Positions 18,919 through 27,578 of a stretch of 64,000 bases of DNA are shown here, one piece after another. The position numbers and the translations under genes are program-made. Within the stretch, counting starts at the first letter, position 1. Every line of letters begins with the position of its first letter. The notes beneath the pieces were generated by a model. That model made no database searches. It was not told the DNA's origin and saw only the letters and a program-made list of their open reading frames with translations. This DNA comes from DASTFP01 sp963744345 (GTDB taxonomy: Bacteria; Verrucomicrobiota; Verrucomicrobiia; Chthoniobacterales; Terrimicrobiaceae). Location: NCBI GenBank assembly GCA_963744345.1, contig CAVUTD010000010.1:1-64000 (forward strand). The letters are read 5' to 3'.

Positions 18919-19064
18919 TGGTTGATCCTCCTTTGCTCTGCGAGCGATGGCGGACAGTGGTTGAGAGTTAATGGATTGTTGAGCGCATCGCGAGATCGCG
19001 TTGACGCGGAACGCGACTCACGTGGCGCGTCTCCACATGCATTTCTCCCGCAACGCATTTGTCT

Positions 19065-19149
19065 AGCGCCACCGGCGCTTCCTCATCACCAGCCTGGGGC
19101 AACGCCCCAGGGATTAAGCACGCACACAAGTTAGCGCTGAAAGCGCGAT
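19065..19149. repeat. 85-bp three-hairpin dispersed repeat, copy B
   Basis: Same structure as 6729-6813: an AGCGCC..GGCGCT stem, CCTGGGG..CCCCAGG (near 19094-19112) and GCGCT..AGCGC, in the same orientation and with equal length. It lies in the 400-base spacer after the HxlR gene, which otherwise contains nothing I recognise apart from a GTTGAGA-type motif near 18960. Confidence 0.75.
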
Positions 19150-19327
19150 TCATCTGAAGTTCGTGGATTCACAGACACGTCAAATAGAGCGAAGACATCG
19201 CTCCACCTAACGGGATTCCACGAATCCTCGGCTTCTGGACTGCGCCAGTCCGCTGGTGCTTGCTGGCTCAGTTCCAAAGTTATGGATTTTCTCGTAGCAT
19301 TCTCTCTGCTGGCCTACTTTTCTCGCC

Positions 19328-19840
19328 ATGAAGGTCGCGAGCTACGAAGCCATCGTCCGCGCGCTCAACGATTCAGGCGTGCCATTCATTGTGGTTGGCG
19401 GTCTCGCGGTGGTTGCGCACGGCTACGGCAGAAATACCTTCGACGTCGATTTGGTTATCCAGCTCCAGGAAGACTGTATCAAACGTGCCTTTGCGGCACT
19501 CGAGAGCATCGACTACCGCCCTGCCGTTCCCGTCACAGCGGAGGAATTCAGCGACCCGAAACTACGAGAGAGACTGCGCGGCTCAAAAAATATGGAGGTG
19601 CTGAAATTCTGGAGCGAGCTGCATCGTGAAACCCCGCTGGATGTTTTCGTAACCGAACCCTTCGACTTCCAGGAAGAATATGATTTCGCCATCGAGCAAG
19701 AATCCTCACCCGGTTACTCCGCGCGCATCGTGCGCTACGAAACGCTCCTGGCCATGAAGCGCGCAATCGGTCGTCCCCAGGATCTTGCTGACATTTCCGA
19801 GTTGCGCTTCATTAAGGAAGGCAAATACCCCGATGGCTAA
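19328..19840 (+). CDS. nucleotidyltransferase-fold protein (AbiEii/MNT-like)
   Basis: A 170-residue protein with a DNA polymerase beta-type nucleotidyltransferase motif: 'VVGGLAVVAHGYGRNTFDVDLVI' contains the GG and the DxD metal pair, with a further Asp in 'PLDVFV'. Proteins of this kind include AbiEii-type and MNT-type toxins or antitoxins and small stand-alone enzymes. Its stop overlaps the next gene by 8 bases, so the two are translationally coupled. It resembles toxin-antitoxin pairs, but which partner is which cannot be settled from sequence. Confidence 0.75.
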   Translation: MKVASYEAIVRALNDSGVPFIVVGGLAVVAHGYGRNTFDVDLVIQLQEDCIKRAFAALESIDYRPAVPVTAEEFSDPKLRERLRGSKNMEVLKFWSELHRETPLDVFVTEPFDFQEEYDFAIEQESSPGYSARIVRYETLLAMKRAIGRPQDLADISELRFIKEGKYPDG

Positions 19841-20069
19841 TGGATTGTTCGATGACCCCACCATTGACTGGACGGCCTGTACGTTCGACGGAGCACGACT
19901 GCAAAACCACCGGCAATTTCAAGCTCTCTCTTTCGGGGAGAAGCTTGCGGTGATCGAGGGCATGAACGAAGTCGCCGTGCGCCTGCTCGAACACCGAAAG
20001 CGGCAGGGCCTTCCGTATCTCGACCCTTACACCGGCGAGCTGGTCCGTCGCGCGAAGCCGGGAATCTGA
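19833..20069 (+). CDS. small partner of the nucleotidyltransferase gene
   Basis: A 78-residue acidic, helix-rich protein starting at ATG 19833, which overlaps the end of the nucleotidyltransferase gene by 8 bases. The central stretch 'QALSFGEKLAVIEGMNEVAVRLLEHRK' looks amphipathic. I do not recognise a named family. Tight coupling and small size fit a toxin-antitoxin partner or accessory subunit. Confidence 0.65.
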   Translation: MANGLFDDPTIDWTACTFDGARLQNHRQFQALSFGEKLAVIEGMNEVAVRLLEHRKRQGLPYLDPYTGELVRRAKPGI

Positions 20070-20532
20070 TTGAGCGTCCTGCGGCCGCAGTCGTGCTCCT
20101 CTGGCGCTTCGTCTCCAGCAACCACCAGGTTAGAAATTGACCCCGAACTTGCCAATCTCGAATCGTCAAATGGTTTACAATCGCCTTCGAGCGAAGCTTC
20201 GAGCTCCCGTGCCGTCGCTTGGTTGTGATCGACCGCTGTCGGTGACGAGTTCGGAGAGGCGACGAATCGGTTCGTCAACACCACGCGCCTCGCCCCTGAT
20301 CCCCCAATAAACAGGGCGAAAACTCTTGGACCGCGCCAGTCCTAGCGCAAGAAGAAGCGCCACGCTGCCCCGCCAATTCCTCATCCTAAAGGATCGTGTC
20401 CCATGGAGATTCACGGACAGGACGATGACAATGAGCACCATGATGCCGATGACCGTCTGGCGGGCTGAGTAATCGATCCCACCTGTCACACTTCCCTTTG
20501 GACTTCGATCAAGTAAGAGGCGAGCGTGTGCA
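20070..20532. other. intergenic, one doubtful ORF
   Basis: About 460 bases. A minus-strand frame (20175-20489) begins with a plausible membrane helix ('VIGIMVLIVIVLSVNL') but then becomes low-complexity and basic, with no family resemblance. I do not call it as a gene. Confidence 0.3.
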
Positions 20533-20856
20533 ATGCCTCAGAAAGTAGCTCGCCCAACCCAGACGGACAGCCCCTACGAATCGAGCGCTGAAACCGAAGC
20601 CGCCGTTGAGAGAATCCACGAGCATTTCACAGGCATCAAAGCGAAGATTGCCAAGGAGAAGGCAGGGAAGACCTCTGCGGAGACGGATTCACCTCCTAGG
20701 CAGCCTCAGAGTGCGTTAGATCGTGAGGCTCTTCAACTGTCGCTTGGAGCTCTCACCGAGGCGCGCGATTCGCTTAAGACAGCACACAAGGTAGTGTGCA
20801 CTTCCATCGAGACGGTCAAGCGAGCGATGGCGGCGCAACAGCTGAGAGATCGCTAA
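20533..20856 (+). CDS. small hypothetical protein
   Basis: A 107-residue charged, Ala/Glu/Lys-rich protein with a likely coiled-coil second half ('ALQLSLGALTEARDSLKTAHKVVCTSIETVKRAM'). No domain recognised. ATG start. The next gene follows after about 100 bases that include a GTTGAGA microrepeat. Composition and length suggest a real but uncharacterised protein. Confidence 0.5.
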   Translation: MPQKVARPTQTDSPYESSAETEAAVERIHEHFTGIKAKIAKEKAGKTSAETDSPPRQPQSALDREALQLSLGALTEARDSLKTAHKVVCTSIETVKRAMAAQQLRDR

Positions 20857-20872
20857 GCCGAAGGCCCCTCTA

Positions 20873-20900
20873 AGAGTTGAGAGTTGAGCGTTGAGAGTTG
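20873..20900. repeat. GTTGAGA short tandem repeat
   Basis: Four imperfect consecutive units of GTTGAGA/GTTGAGC type, the longest run in the window, located between two genes. Confidence 0.65.
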
Positions 20901-20959
20901 TGGCCCGGCCGCCTGTTCGGACAATGAATGCGCTTGGGGGCACGGGCGAAAGCACCACG

Positions 20960-21724
20960 ATGACTGCGGAAATCACTTTTGGGCTAATCTTATTCGGATG
21001 CCTCATGGGCGCTGTGGTACTCGGCATACATCTGCGCCGAGTCCTCCCCGAGCACTACTTGAGCGCGGAGACGAAGGACGCCGTAAAACTGGCCATGGGT
21101 CTGGTCGCCACAATGTCGGCGCTGGTTCTGGGCCTCCTTGTGACCTCGGTGAAGGGTGCCTACGACGCCCGCAGAGGTGAAGTCATCGAGATCGCGGCTA
21201 AAGTCGCGTATATCGACCGGGTGTTGAGGGCTTACGGGCCCGAAGCCGACGAGGTTCGCAGTCAATTCCGCGAGATGGTCGAGGAATCCACCCGGCGCCT
21301 GTGGCCACGGGTGAATGACATTCCAGGTCACTTTCGCCCTAATGAACAGGGCGACGATTCAGTTTTCATCTCCGAGCAGCTCCAGCGGCTCACTCCACGT
21401 GACGACACCCAGCGCAGCCTCAAGACGCAGGCGACGACTCTTGTCATGGAATTTGGGCAGCTCCGCTCGATGCTGACTGCCCAATCGGTGGCCTCCATTT
21501 CGCGGCCGATGCTCGTCGTGGTGATCTGCTGGCTCATGCTAATTTTCCTAAGTTTCAGCCTGCTCGCCCCGCTTAATCCTACGGCCACCGTGGCTTTAAT
21601 TGCATCAACGCTCTCGGTCGCTGGCGCCATTTTCCTGATTCTAGAGATGGATTTGCCCTTCGAAGGTATGATTCGAATTTCCAGCGAGCCGATGCTCAGA
21701 GCCATAAGTCATCTCGCGAAGTGA
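20960..21724 (+). CDS. DUF4239 (bestrophin-like) membrane protein
   Basis: A 254-residue protein with two N-terminal helices ('TFGLILFGCLMGAVVLGIHL' and 'LAMGLVATMSALVLGLLV'), a soluble helical middle (about 75-180) and two C-terminal helices ('MLVVVICWLMLIFLSFSLLAPL' and 'TVALIASTLSVAGAIFLILEM'). This topology and the 'DLPFEGMIRISSEPM' ending match the DUF4239/bestrophin-like family, whose role is unknown. I chose ATG 20960 rather than an upstream in-frame start at 20891 because the helix begins right after it. Confidence 0.8.
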   Translation: MTAEITFGLILFGCLMGAVVLGIHLRRVLPEHYLSAETKDAVKLAMGLVATMSALVLGLLVTSVKGAYDARRGEVIEIAAKVAYIDRVLRAYGPEADEVRSQFREMVEESTRRLWPRVNDIPGHFRPNEQGDDSVFISEQLQRLTPRDDTQRSLKTQATTLVMEFGQLRSMLTAQSVASISRPMLVVVICWLMLIFLSFSLLAPLNPTATVALIASTLSVAGAIFLILEMDLPFEGMIRISSEPMLRAISHLAK

Positions 21725-22158
21725 AAGCTCAATCGCCGCGACGCATGCGCTGCCCAACCCTCGACTCTCAACTACATGTCCGCCATAGCTCTCAGAGCGA
21801 CGAAGGAACAACCATCAACTAACTCGTCTTGGAGTATTCCAAGAAGCGCCGCGCCGGTCTGCCGGGCGCCTATTGATGCGCAGAGGCCTGTCCAGAGCTT
21901 TGTCACGCCTGTCAAAGGCAAGAGAGGGCGCATTCGTCACATTCTCAGAATACCGAATTGAGTGCTCGCGGTCGGCGTTGCGAGATTAACCAAGGGAGAG
22001 CCACGGTCCTATGGCAATCATACTAACGACCTGGAACAGAACTTCGCTCGGACTTAGTCTCTTTTGTATCCCTCTCGCGAGTCTTTCAGAGAGGGTATCA
22101 TTGTATTCCCGCCAATCCGAATTGTAACAAACTAATACACCATGAGGGAGGAATAGAA
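21725..22158. other. intergenic, no gene recognised
   Basis: About 430 bases without a supported gene. The last part should hold the promoter of the GH16-like gene. A strong Shine-Dalgarno sequence (AGGGAGGA, about 22144-22151) ends the region. Confidence 0.4.
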
Positions 22159-23047
22159 ATGCCTGATTACGACAACGACGACCACATTAAGAACATGCAG
22201 AATTCGGAGGCGAATAGCTACTGTCCTGACGGGAATCCCGTTTTGGAGTTTGCCGGAAGGCAGTGGTGGATTAACTACCACTGGAGTCAGGAAAGTGGAA
22301 TTTATGCGGGCGGACAATTCGATTCCATCTTCGATCCAAAGATAATCGAGCGGACGTCTGACGGCGTGCGGCTCTGGATCAAGCCGCCAGGGCAGTACCG
22401 ACAGGTGGCAAACCTCCGAATTGGTCAGTGTAGAAAAGGCCGCCTATGGCAGACACCTTATGACTGCCCGCGCTGACGCTGGATCATTCTCAGACCTTGA
22501 TCCGAACGCGGTGTTCGGCTTTTTCACCTACCAGTATTCGGAAGCCCCGCCTTCTCAGGGGCGAAATATTCATCGCGAAATCGATATGCTCGAGGTTTTG
22601 CGCGGCGGGAGCAGTAACGCGCAATTCACACTGCAGCCATTCGATCCTCCGCCCAGTCCATGGTATCCATTTACCCTGCCCAATAATACTCCGGTGATCA
22701 CGAGCGTCACAGATTGGTACATCAACCCGGGCCTCCAGCTCGCGGCCACCTACGCCGTTTTTCTGGGTGACTACTCGCTCGAGACTCTGCCTCCAATAAC
22801 AAAAGCATACGCTTTGTGGTCGCCAAACGAGCATGGTTTCCACGACCTGATTCCTCAGGTCACTGCGACGAGTTGCGCGCGCATACATATCAACCTATGG
22901 CTGATGCACGGTCAGGCACCGTCTCAGCCGCAATCAGTCACCGTGACCAGAGTTCAGTACAGCCCAACCCTTCCCAACGAAGCGGCCTCACGGGACGTGA
23001 CCACTGATTTGGTTGAAGCAACTTGGCAACCAGCGAAGGCTGGGTAG
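22159..23047 (+). pseudogene. GH16-like glycoside hydrolase, frameshifted
   Basis: Two overlapping frames make one protein. The first (from ATG 22159, strong Shine-Dalgarno AGGGAGGA seven bases upstream) gives the N-terminal sheet. The second, from about 22420, gives 'AAYGRHLMTARADAGS..DPNAVFGFFTYQY' and then 'HREIDMLEV', which fits the GH16 catalytic pattern E-[ILV]-D-x-(x)-E. A single-base indel between about 22380 and 22420 separates them. GH16 enzymes cut beta-1,3/1,4-glucans and galactans. No signal peptide is visible. The C-terminus stops at TAG 23045-23047, directly before a truncated IS110 transposase fragment, so the locus looks degraded. Confidence 0.7.
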
Positions 23048-23074
23048 CTGGCTGAGAAGGAGTCCGGCGGGCTG

Positions 23075-23280
23075 TGCCAATTCATGCAGGCCTCAAAGAC
23101 CACACGACACCCGGGCCAGCGCCGCACCAGCTCAATAAATTGCTCCGAACAGAGGTGATCGATGCGTCCCCTTTCCAGAAGCCCTCCCTGCGGGTCGAGC
23201 ACGCAGAAGACGCTGTAGCGTTTGTGGTAGTCGATGCCAATGAAGCTGGACCGCTCCTTTACGATAGATTGTGTTCTCAT
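23075..23280 (-). pseudogene. IS110-family transposase, N-terminal fragment
   Basis: Starts at ATG 23280 and encodes the first ~65 residues of an IS110-type DEDD transposase: 'SFIGIDYHKRYSVFCVLDPQG' (first catalytic Asp) and 'FEACMNWH' are characteristic. Homology ends abruptly after 'NWH', where the frame continues into unrelated sequence. The remainder of the element is absent. Probably left by deletion next to the broken GH16 gene. Confidence 0.8.
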
Positions 23281-24065
23281 CCCACATTCTACACCCTCGA
23301 TTTTATGCGGCTCCGCGGACCGGCTTACCCGCACATCAAGCAGCCATCAGCCTTTCATGTCGCCTGACCCCTCTTACCGACCCGACCCCTCTTGCGGGCC
23401 CCCTTCTCGTATCATAAACCCTTTCGAAGTTAACTCCGGAAGTATTGCGCTCTGCCTTTAATCAAGTTGCAATATGAGTCGCCGGAATCAATTCCCTTCT
23501 TAAACGCGGAATTATTGAGAAAGCCCAATGAATCGAACCGAACTTGAGAGCATTTTGCGTGAGCCGTGAGTCGAGGCCCCAGGAACTCCGCCATGCACAT
23601 GGGGCCAGCCTCTATAGATTCATCTTGTGACAGTCTGAAGCCAACGAGATGATGTAGAGGTATGGTACGAAAGCCGACGCTGAGATTGCGGAAGCGATCT
23701 ACCATCTGATCAGTCCGGGCAACTACGGCAAAGCGCTTTTGAGGAGAGGACGGCCAAAGCTTTTGAGAAGGCACTTTTCCACCCGTGAGAGTATGCAACT
23801 CTAATCTATGCGAATATGTAAACTATGGGACTGACCTCTTTTTTTTCTCCTTTTATGTCCGTGGCCCCTTCTCCGTTTTTTAACCCCTTTTTCTGACTCC
23901 GTCGCTTTGTGAGCTACTGCGGACAGGAAGTTGAGCGTTGGACGTGAGTCCCGCGTTGCTGAGAAAACGTCCCGGCTCACGCGGAGAGTTGAGCGTTTAA
24001 CAGGCGAATCCCTGCAGACAGGCGATTTCGCCTCGGCCATTTGGAAGTTCCTTTTGGCATTTGTT
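23281..24065. other. intergenic / relic DNA
   Basis: About 785 bases. Contains two copies of a GACCCCTCTT motif (23365-23400) next to the transposase scrap and GTTGAGC-type repeats (23930-23940 and 23983-23997). A 122-codon minus-strand frame at 23430-23798 has no recognisable family. Nothing else is supported. Confidence 0.4.
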
Positions 24066-24854
24066 TTAGTAGATGCCACGGGCACGCTCTTTCGCGGGCA
24101 GAACTTCGAGGCAGGTCGTCCACCAGCCCGTCTCGATGCTGGTGATGAATTCTTGAGGCAATTCTTCGTCCCGCATCTCGGCGGCGAATCGCAGATGGTC
24201 GTATTCGAGCGGGATGAGCTCGACACTCAGCCGGCCGCCGGTAAAAGCGACAGCTGCATACCAGACACAGGCGCGACCGTCGTTCGCAGGGCGGCCGATG
24301 GCGCCGCAGTTCAGGAAGTGCCGTCCGCTCGGCAGCTCACGATGCCAATGGAGGCCAGTATGCGTCGCGACAATAAGATCAGCGGCATTCTCATCGCACA
24401 GACGCTCGAGGAACGCCGTCGAGGTCGTGCTTTCCCAAAGGAACTCGTTGATCCTGCGCGGTGAGCCGTGGCAAAGGTGGAAGCGCGCTCCGCCCAACTC
24501 AACCTTGCCCTGTTTCGGCAGCGATCGCATCCACGCCTTGTTCTCCGCCGAAGTATGGCTGTGCGTGTAGAGGTAGGAGAGGCGGGCAAAATAGTTGTCT
24601 CTCGGATCGGTGTAGCCGCACTGACAATCGGGGAGGTCGTTCCCTACCGAGTCGTCGTAATTGCCTTGGATGACGTTAACGCCGGCATCGCGAAGGAGTG
24701 GAAAAACCTTGTCGGGATTGGGACCGAATCCTCCGAGATCGCCGAGGCAGTATAAGTCGCGGATTCCGCGGCGGCGCACATCTTCAAGCAGAGCGGAGAG
24801 CGCTAGATGATTGCTATAAACGCCGCCAAATAGCGCGATCCGACTCGCGTTCAT
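24066..24854 (-). CDS. metallophosphatase-fold protein lacking the first metal motif
   Basis: A 262-residue calcineurin-like phosphoesterase-fold protein. Later motifs are recognisable: 'CLGDLGGFG' (GD), 'VIQGNYDDS' in place of GNH[DE], 'HLCHGSP', and 'VATHTGLHW' in place of GHxH. The usual N-terminal DxH metal motif is replaced by 'FGGVYSN', so one metal site is probably lost or rearranged. The protein at 27579-28442 has the same change ('MGGAYGN'), so the pair forms a distinct subfamily. Start codon overlaps the stop of the FAD oxidoreductase (ATGA), so the two are co-translated. Last gene of the arsenic-like cluster. Substrate unknown. Confidence 0.82.
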   Translation of the reverse strand: MNASRIALFGGVYSNHLALSALLEDVRRRGIRDLYCLGDLGGFGPNPDKVFPLLRDAGVNVIQGNYDDSVGNDLPDCQCGYTDPRDNYFARLSYLYTHSHTSAENKAWMRSLPKQGKVELGGARFHLCHGSPRRINEFLWESTTSTAFLERLCDENAADLIVATHTGLHWHRELPSGRHFLNCGAIGRPANDGRACVWYAAVAFTGGRLSVELIPLEYDHLRFAAEMRDEELPQEFITSIETGWWTTCLEVLPAKERARGIY

Positions 24855-26008
24855 GCGGGCTTTTGCGCCAGCCAGTTGAGCAGCGAGGTAAACTGCTCAA
24901 GGCCCGTGCGAATGAGGAAATCGGGCGTGCGGCCATAGCTCTTCATGCCAAGCGTGAAGTATCCGGGCTCGGGATGGACGAGGCTTTCCGCGCCAAAGCC
25001 GGCGAGCGCGAGGCAGTCGCCACCAGTCTCGCCGAGCAGAGCGGCGGCTAGTTTGTAGGTGCCTTCGGTCGCCCAGCAGGTCTGCACTTGCAGCTCTCGG
25101 GCAAGATTCATGTCGGGGCGAAACCCGGTCGCGGCAATGACGTGATCGACCGTGACCACCTCGCGCGTACCGTCGTGCCGCAAGGTAACGTTAACACCGA
25201 GGCCGTTCTTCGCGAGAGCCTCAGCGGTCGTTGCCGGCAGAAAGCGAACGCGCTCGGGGACGAGTTCATTGGCAGCGACGGCGAGCGCATCGCGCGCGGC
25301 GAGCGAATCGTTTGGAATGCGCCTGCATGGTAGAGCGAGCGGCTTGCGAACAGCCCACGTGACCTTCGTGCCCGGAAGCCCGGCGAGGTCGCAGACGACG
25401 GTTGCGGCTGAATGCCCGCCGCCGACCACCAGAAGACGTTTGCCGGCGAAGGGACGCACGTCGGGGATGCCGTAGGAGACAAATTCGCGATGCGCGCTTT
25501 CGCCGAGAGCGGGAATGCCGGCGTCGCCCAGCGGGTTGGGACTGCAAAACGTGCCGGTGCAGTCAAAGATCAAGTCTGCAGTCTCGAAGCGTTCGATGCC
25601 GTCGTGGCGAACGAGCAGACGAAACGGCATGTCCGCCCGTTGGGCATCGCCGATTCGTTCATTCTTTCGTGTCGCGTCACGAGCGATCGCCACGACCTCG
25701 GTGCGCAGGTGGACCGGCACTCCGAGATTCGCTGCCAGCGGGGCGAGATAGCGATCGGCGAACTCTGCTCCGGTGAGACGTTCCTGCTCGTTGGGCGAGT
25801 CGATGCCGCGCGCTCGCAGCAGGGCGGGTCCTTCGACCGACACATTCATGGCAAACGGTGAGAACATCTGCACGTGTCCCCACCGCCGCACCGAATCCGC
25901 AACCTCTCCGCGCTCAAAAATGTTCACGTCATAGCCGCGCGAACGGGCGGCAAGTGCTGCTTCCAAGCCAATTGGCCCGGCTCCGAGGATGGCGAGTTTT
26001 TGTTTCAT
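24851..26008 (-). CDS. FAD/NAD(P)-dependent monooxygenase-like oxidoreductase
   Basis: A 385-residue two-dinucleotide-fold flavoprotein. N-terminal 'LAILGAGPIGLEAAL' binds FAD and 'LLVVGGGHSAATVV' (about 190) binds NAD(P)H; 'FDCTGTFC' and 'HVIAATGFRPD' are typical of flavin-containing monooxygenase/thioredoxin-reductase-like enzymes. I chose ATG 26008; earlier in-frame starts overlap the upstream radical SAM gene. It lies 4 bases after the radical SAM stop and overlaps the next gene by 4 bases, so all three form one transcription unit. By analogy with flavin monooxygenases encoded in ars operons (ArsO-like) it may oxidise an arsenic or sulfur compound; this is inference. Confidence 0.85.
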   Translation of the reverse strand: MKQKLAILGAGPIGLEAALAARSRGYDVNIFERGEVADSVRRWGHVQMFSPFAMNVSVEGPALLRARGIDSPNEQERLTGAEFADRYLAPLAANLGVPVHLRTEVVAIARDATRKNERIGDAQRADMPFRLLVRHDGIERFETADLIFDCTGTFCSPNPLGDAGIPALGESAHREFVSYGIPDVRPFAGKRLLVVGGGHSAATVVCDLAGLPGTKVTWAVRKPLALPCRRIPNDSLAARDALAVAANELVPERVRFLPATTAEALAKNGLGVNVTLRHDGTREVVTVDHVIAATGFRPDMNLARELQVQTCWATEGTYKLAAALLGETGGDCLALAGFGAESLVHPEPGYFTLGMKSYGRTPDFLIRTGLEQFTSLLNWLAQKPA

Positions 26009-26012
26009 AAAA

Positions 26013-27005
26013 TTACGGACGCTGAGTTTCCATTTCTCGACGTGCACCTGTTCGCTCGTGCGACGGCGCGATCGCTGGCGATGTCCGCGCAATCGCTGCT
26101 TGGCCAGTCGCGACGGTGCTTTCCACTCCGGTGGCATTGGAGCAGAGCGCGCCGTAGGCGTAGCAAGTCGAGCAAACGTGATGACGCAGGCGGTAGCCTT
26201 TGCATGCGTCCTGGAGCGTCGTGCCGAGACGCGCATCCGGACGATCGACGAGAATCGGACAAACGTGGACACCGGTTGCGCTCAAAACGCGGCTGTTGTG
26301 ACAGAGCAGCAGGCTAGCGTCGTAGCCGATCATCATCTCCGCACTGACGAATTCGTTTTCACCGTAGCCGTGATCGCGCAGCGCTTCCTGGCCGATCTTG
26401 AGGGAAGGCAGCAGCTTCATCCGAGGGCGGGTGTAGCCGATCTCGGCGAGTCGTTTTTTGAACTCTGCCAAAAAGGTTTCGTCGTCCTCCAGCGGCCACG
26501 ACCGCATCGAGGTGATGATCGGAAGAAAGCCGTGCGCCACGAGCACTCGCACGCCATTCATCGCGAGGTCGAAGGTGCCCTCACCGCGGATGGGATCGTT
26601 GGTTTCCGGTGAGAACCCGTCGATGCTCACGCGCAATTCCAGCGAGTAGATCGAGCCGTCGCGAAGCGCAGCGAGGCGCGCAACTTTTTCCTCGGTGAAA
26701 CGCGTCGCATTCGTGAGCACGGTCGCGGGACCGATGGCCAGTGTCGCTTCCAGGATGCGAAAGATGTCCGGGTTGATGAACGGTTCGCCGCCAGTGAAGT
26801 AGTATTCCTTTACGCCGTATTTGACCGAGTCGTCGAGGTAGCCTTTCACTTGCTCGAACTGCATCATCCCGAACGCATGGTTGTCTGGTGCGCAGGAAAT
26901 GAAGCAGTGACGGCAACGCAGATTGCACAGCGTGCCGGAGACTTGGAACCAGAGCGTGTCCAGCGAGGTAAGCGGCAGGAACGGAAACCGGATCGGTTCA
27001 GACAT
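26013..27005 (-). CDS. radical SAM protein with C-terminal Cys cluster
   Basis: A 330-residue radical SAM enzyme. The cluster motif CX3CX2C is Cys27-Cys31-Cys34 ('CNLRCRHC'), followed by the 'YFTGGEPFINP' GGE motif. The C-terminal third has several cysteines ('LLLCHNSR', 'VHVCPILVD', 'HHVCSTCYAYGALCSN') like a SPASM/twitch auxiliary cluster. Such proteins modify peptides or small molecules. First gene of a three-gene unit with the FAD oxidoreductase and the phosphatase-like gene. 190 bases separate it from the upstream ArsR gene. It is not the ArsS arsenosugar enzyme by overall pattern, but the context suggests an arsenic-linked substrate. Confidence 0.88.
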   Translation of the reverse strand: MSEPIRFPFLPLTSLDTLWFQVSGTLCNLRCRHCFISCAPDNHAFGMMQFEQVKGYLDDSVKYGVKEYYFTGGEPFINPDIFRILEATLAIGPATVLTNATRFTEEKVARLAALRDGSIYSLELRVSIDGFSPETNDPIRGEGTFDLAMNGVRVLVAHGFLPIITSMRSWPLEDDETFLAEFKKRLAEIGYTRPRMKLLPSLKIGQEALRDHGYGENEFVSAEMMIGYDASLLLCHNSRVLSATGVHVCPILVDRPDARLGTTLQDACKGYRLRHHVCSTCYAYGALCSNATGVESTVATGQAAIARTSPAIAPSHERTGARREMETQRP

Positions 27006-27195
27006 GGGGTGAAGCTACTGCACTATCTGCCCATTTGCGGCACACTCGATGGATTTATCGCGGTAGCGAGAAGTAATGCTGAGCAGGAGTGCCTCCAGCC
27101 GGCCTCAACCGGAAGGCGAGGTTTCATGACTGCCTGTATGCGCAAAGCGTGCACATTCCTGTCCAGCGGCTTCTTGCGATCGTCCGGCATTTGCT
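27006..27195. other. spacer between ArsR and radical SAM genes
   Basis: About 190 bases without a supported ORF. It contains an imperfect GC-rich hairpin near 27095-27120, and could hold an internal promoter for the radical SAM-FAD-phosphatase unit. Confidence 0.3.
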
Positions 27196-27510
27196 CTATT
27201 TGCCCAAGTGCGTCATCCGGAAGACGCAGCACCCCAGATCGAGCACGGGCTCCCGGTTGATCTTCTTGCGGAAGTTTTCCGCGATCGCGCACTCGCGGCG
27301 AGTCCCGCTTTGACTCACCTCGACGATGCCGACGCCTCGCAATACCCGAAGGTGCTTCGATGCATTGTAGGGCGAAATTTCGAGCGACTCGGCAAGTTCG
27401 CCCACGCTTTTCGACCCATCGATGAGGACGCGCACCATCCTTAGCCGGGTCTGATCGGCAAGCGCTTTGAGCGTCTCGACCCATTCTTGTTCTGCTGTCT
27501 TCTTGGCCAT
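27196..27510 (-). CDS. ArsR-family metalloregulator with C-terminal Cys pair
   Basis: A 104-residue ArsR/SmtB winged-helix repressor: 'ALADQTRLRMVRVLI', the recognition helix region 'SPYNASKHLRVLRGVGIV' and the wing 'VSQSGTRRECAI'. A vicinal pair Cys94-Cys95 lies near the C-terminus ('LDLGCCVF'), comparable in place to the arsenite-binding cysteines of the Acidithiobacillus ArsR type, so As(III) or a related thiophilic ligand is a plausible inducer. ATG 27510 chosen, since residues before it are not conserved. It is flanked by two phosphatase-like genes on the same strand and probably represses the whole cluster. Confidence 0.9.
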   Translation of the reverse strand: MAKKTAEQEWVETLKALADQTRLRMVRVLIDGSKSVGELAESLEISPYNASKHLRVLRGVGIVEVSQSGTRRECAIAENFRKKINREPVLDLGCCVFRMTHLGK

Positions 27511-27578
27511 GGAAATCTGATGAGCTTGAGGATCCGCGTTCGCCTGTTCGTTGGTATGAGTATGCGGGCGCGAATTGC

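Noticed and set aside
20175..20489. 104-codon minus-strand frame with a membrane-like helix
   Set aside because: Only the first 30 residues look like protein; the rest is basic and low-complexity, with no ribosome site or neighbours.
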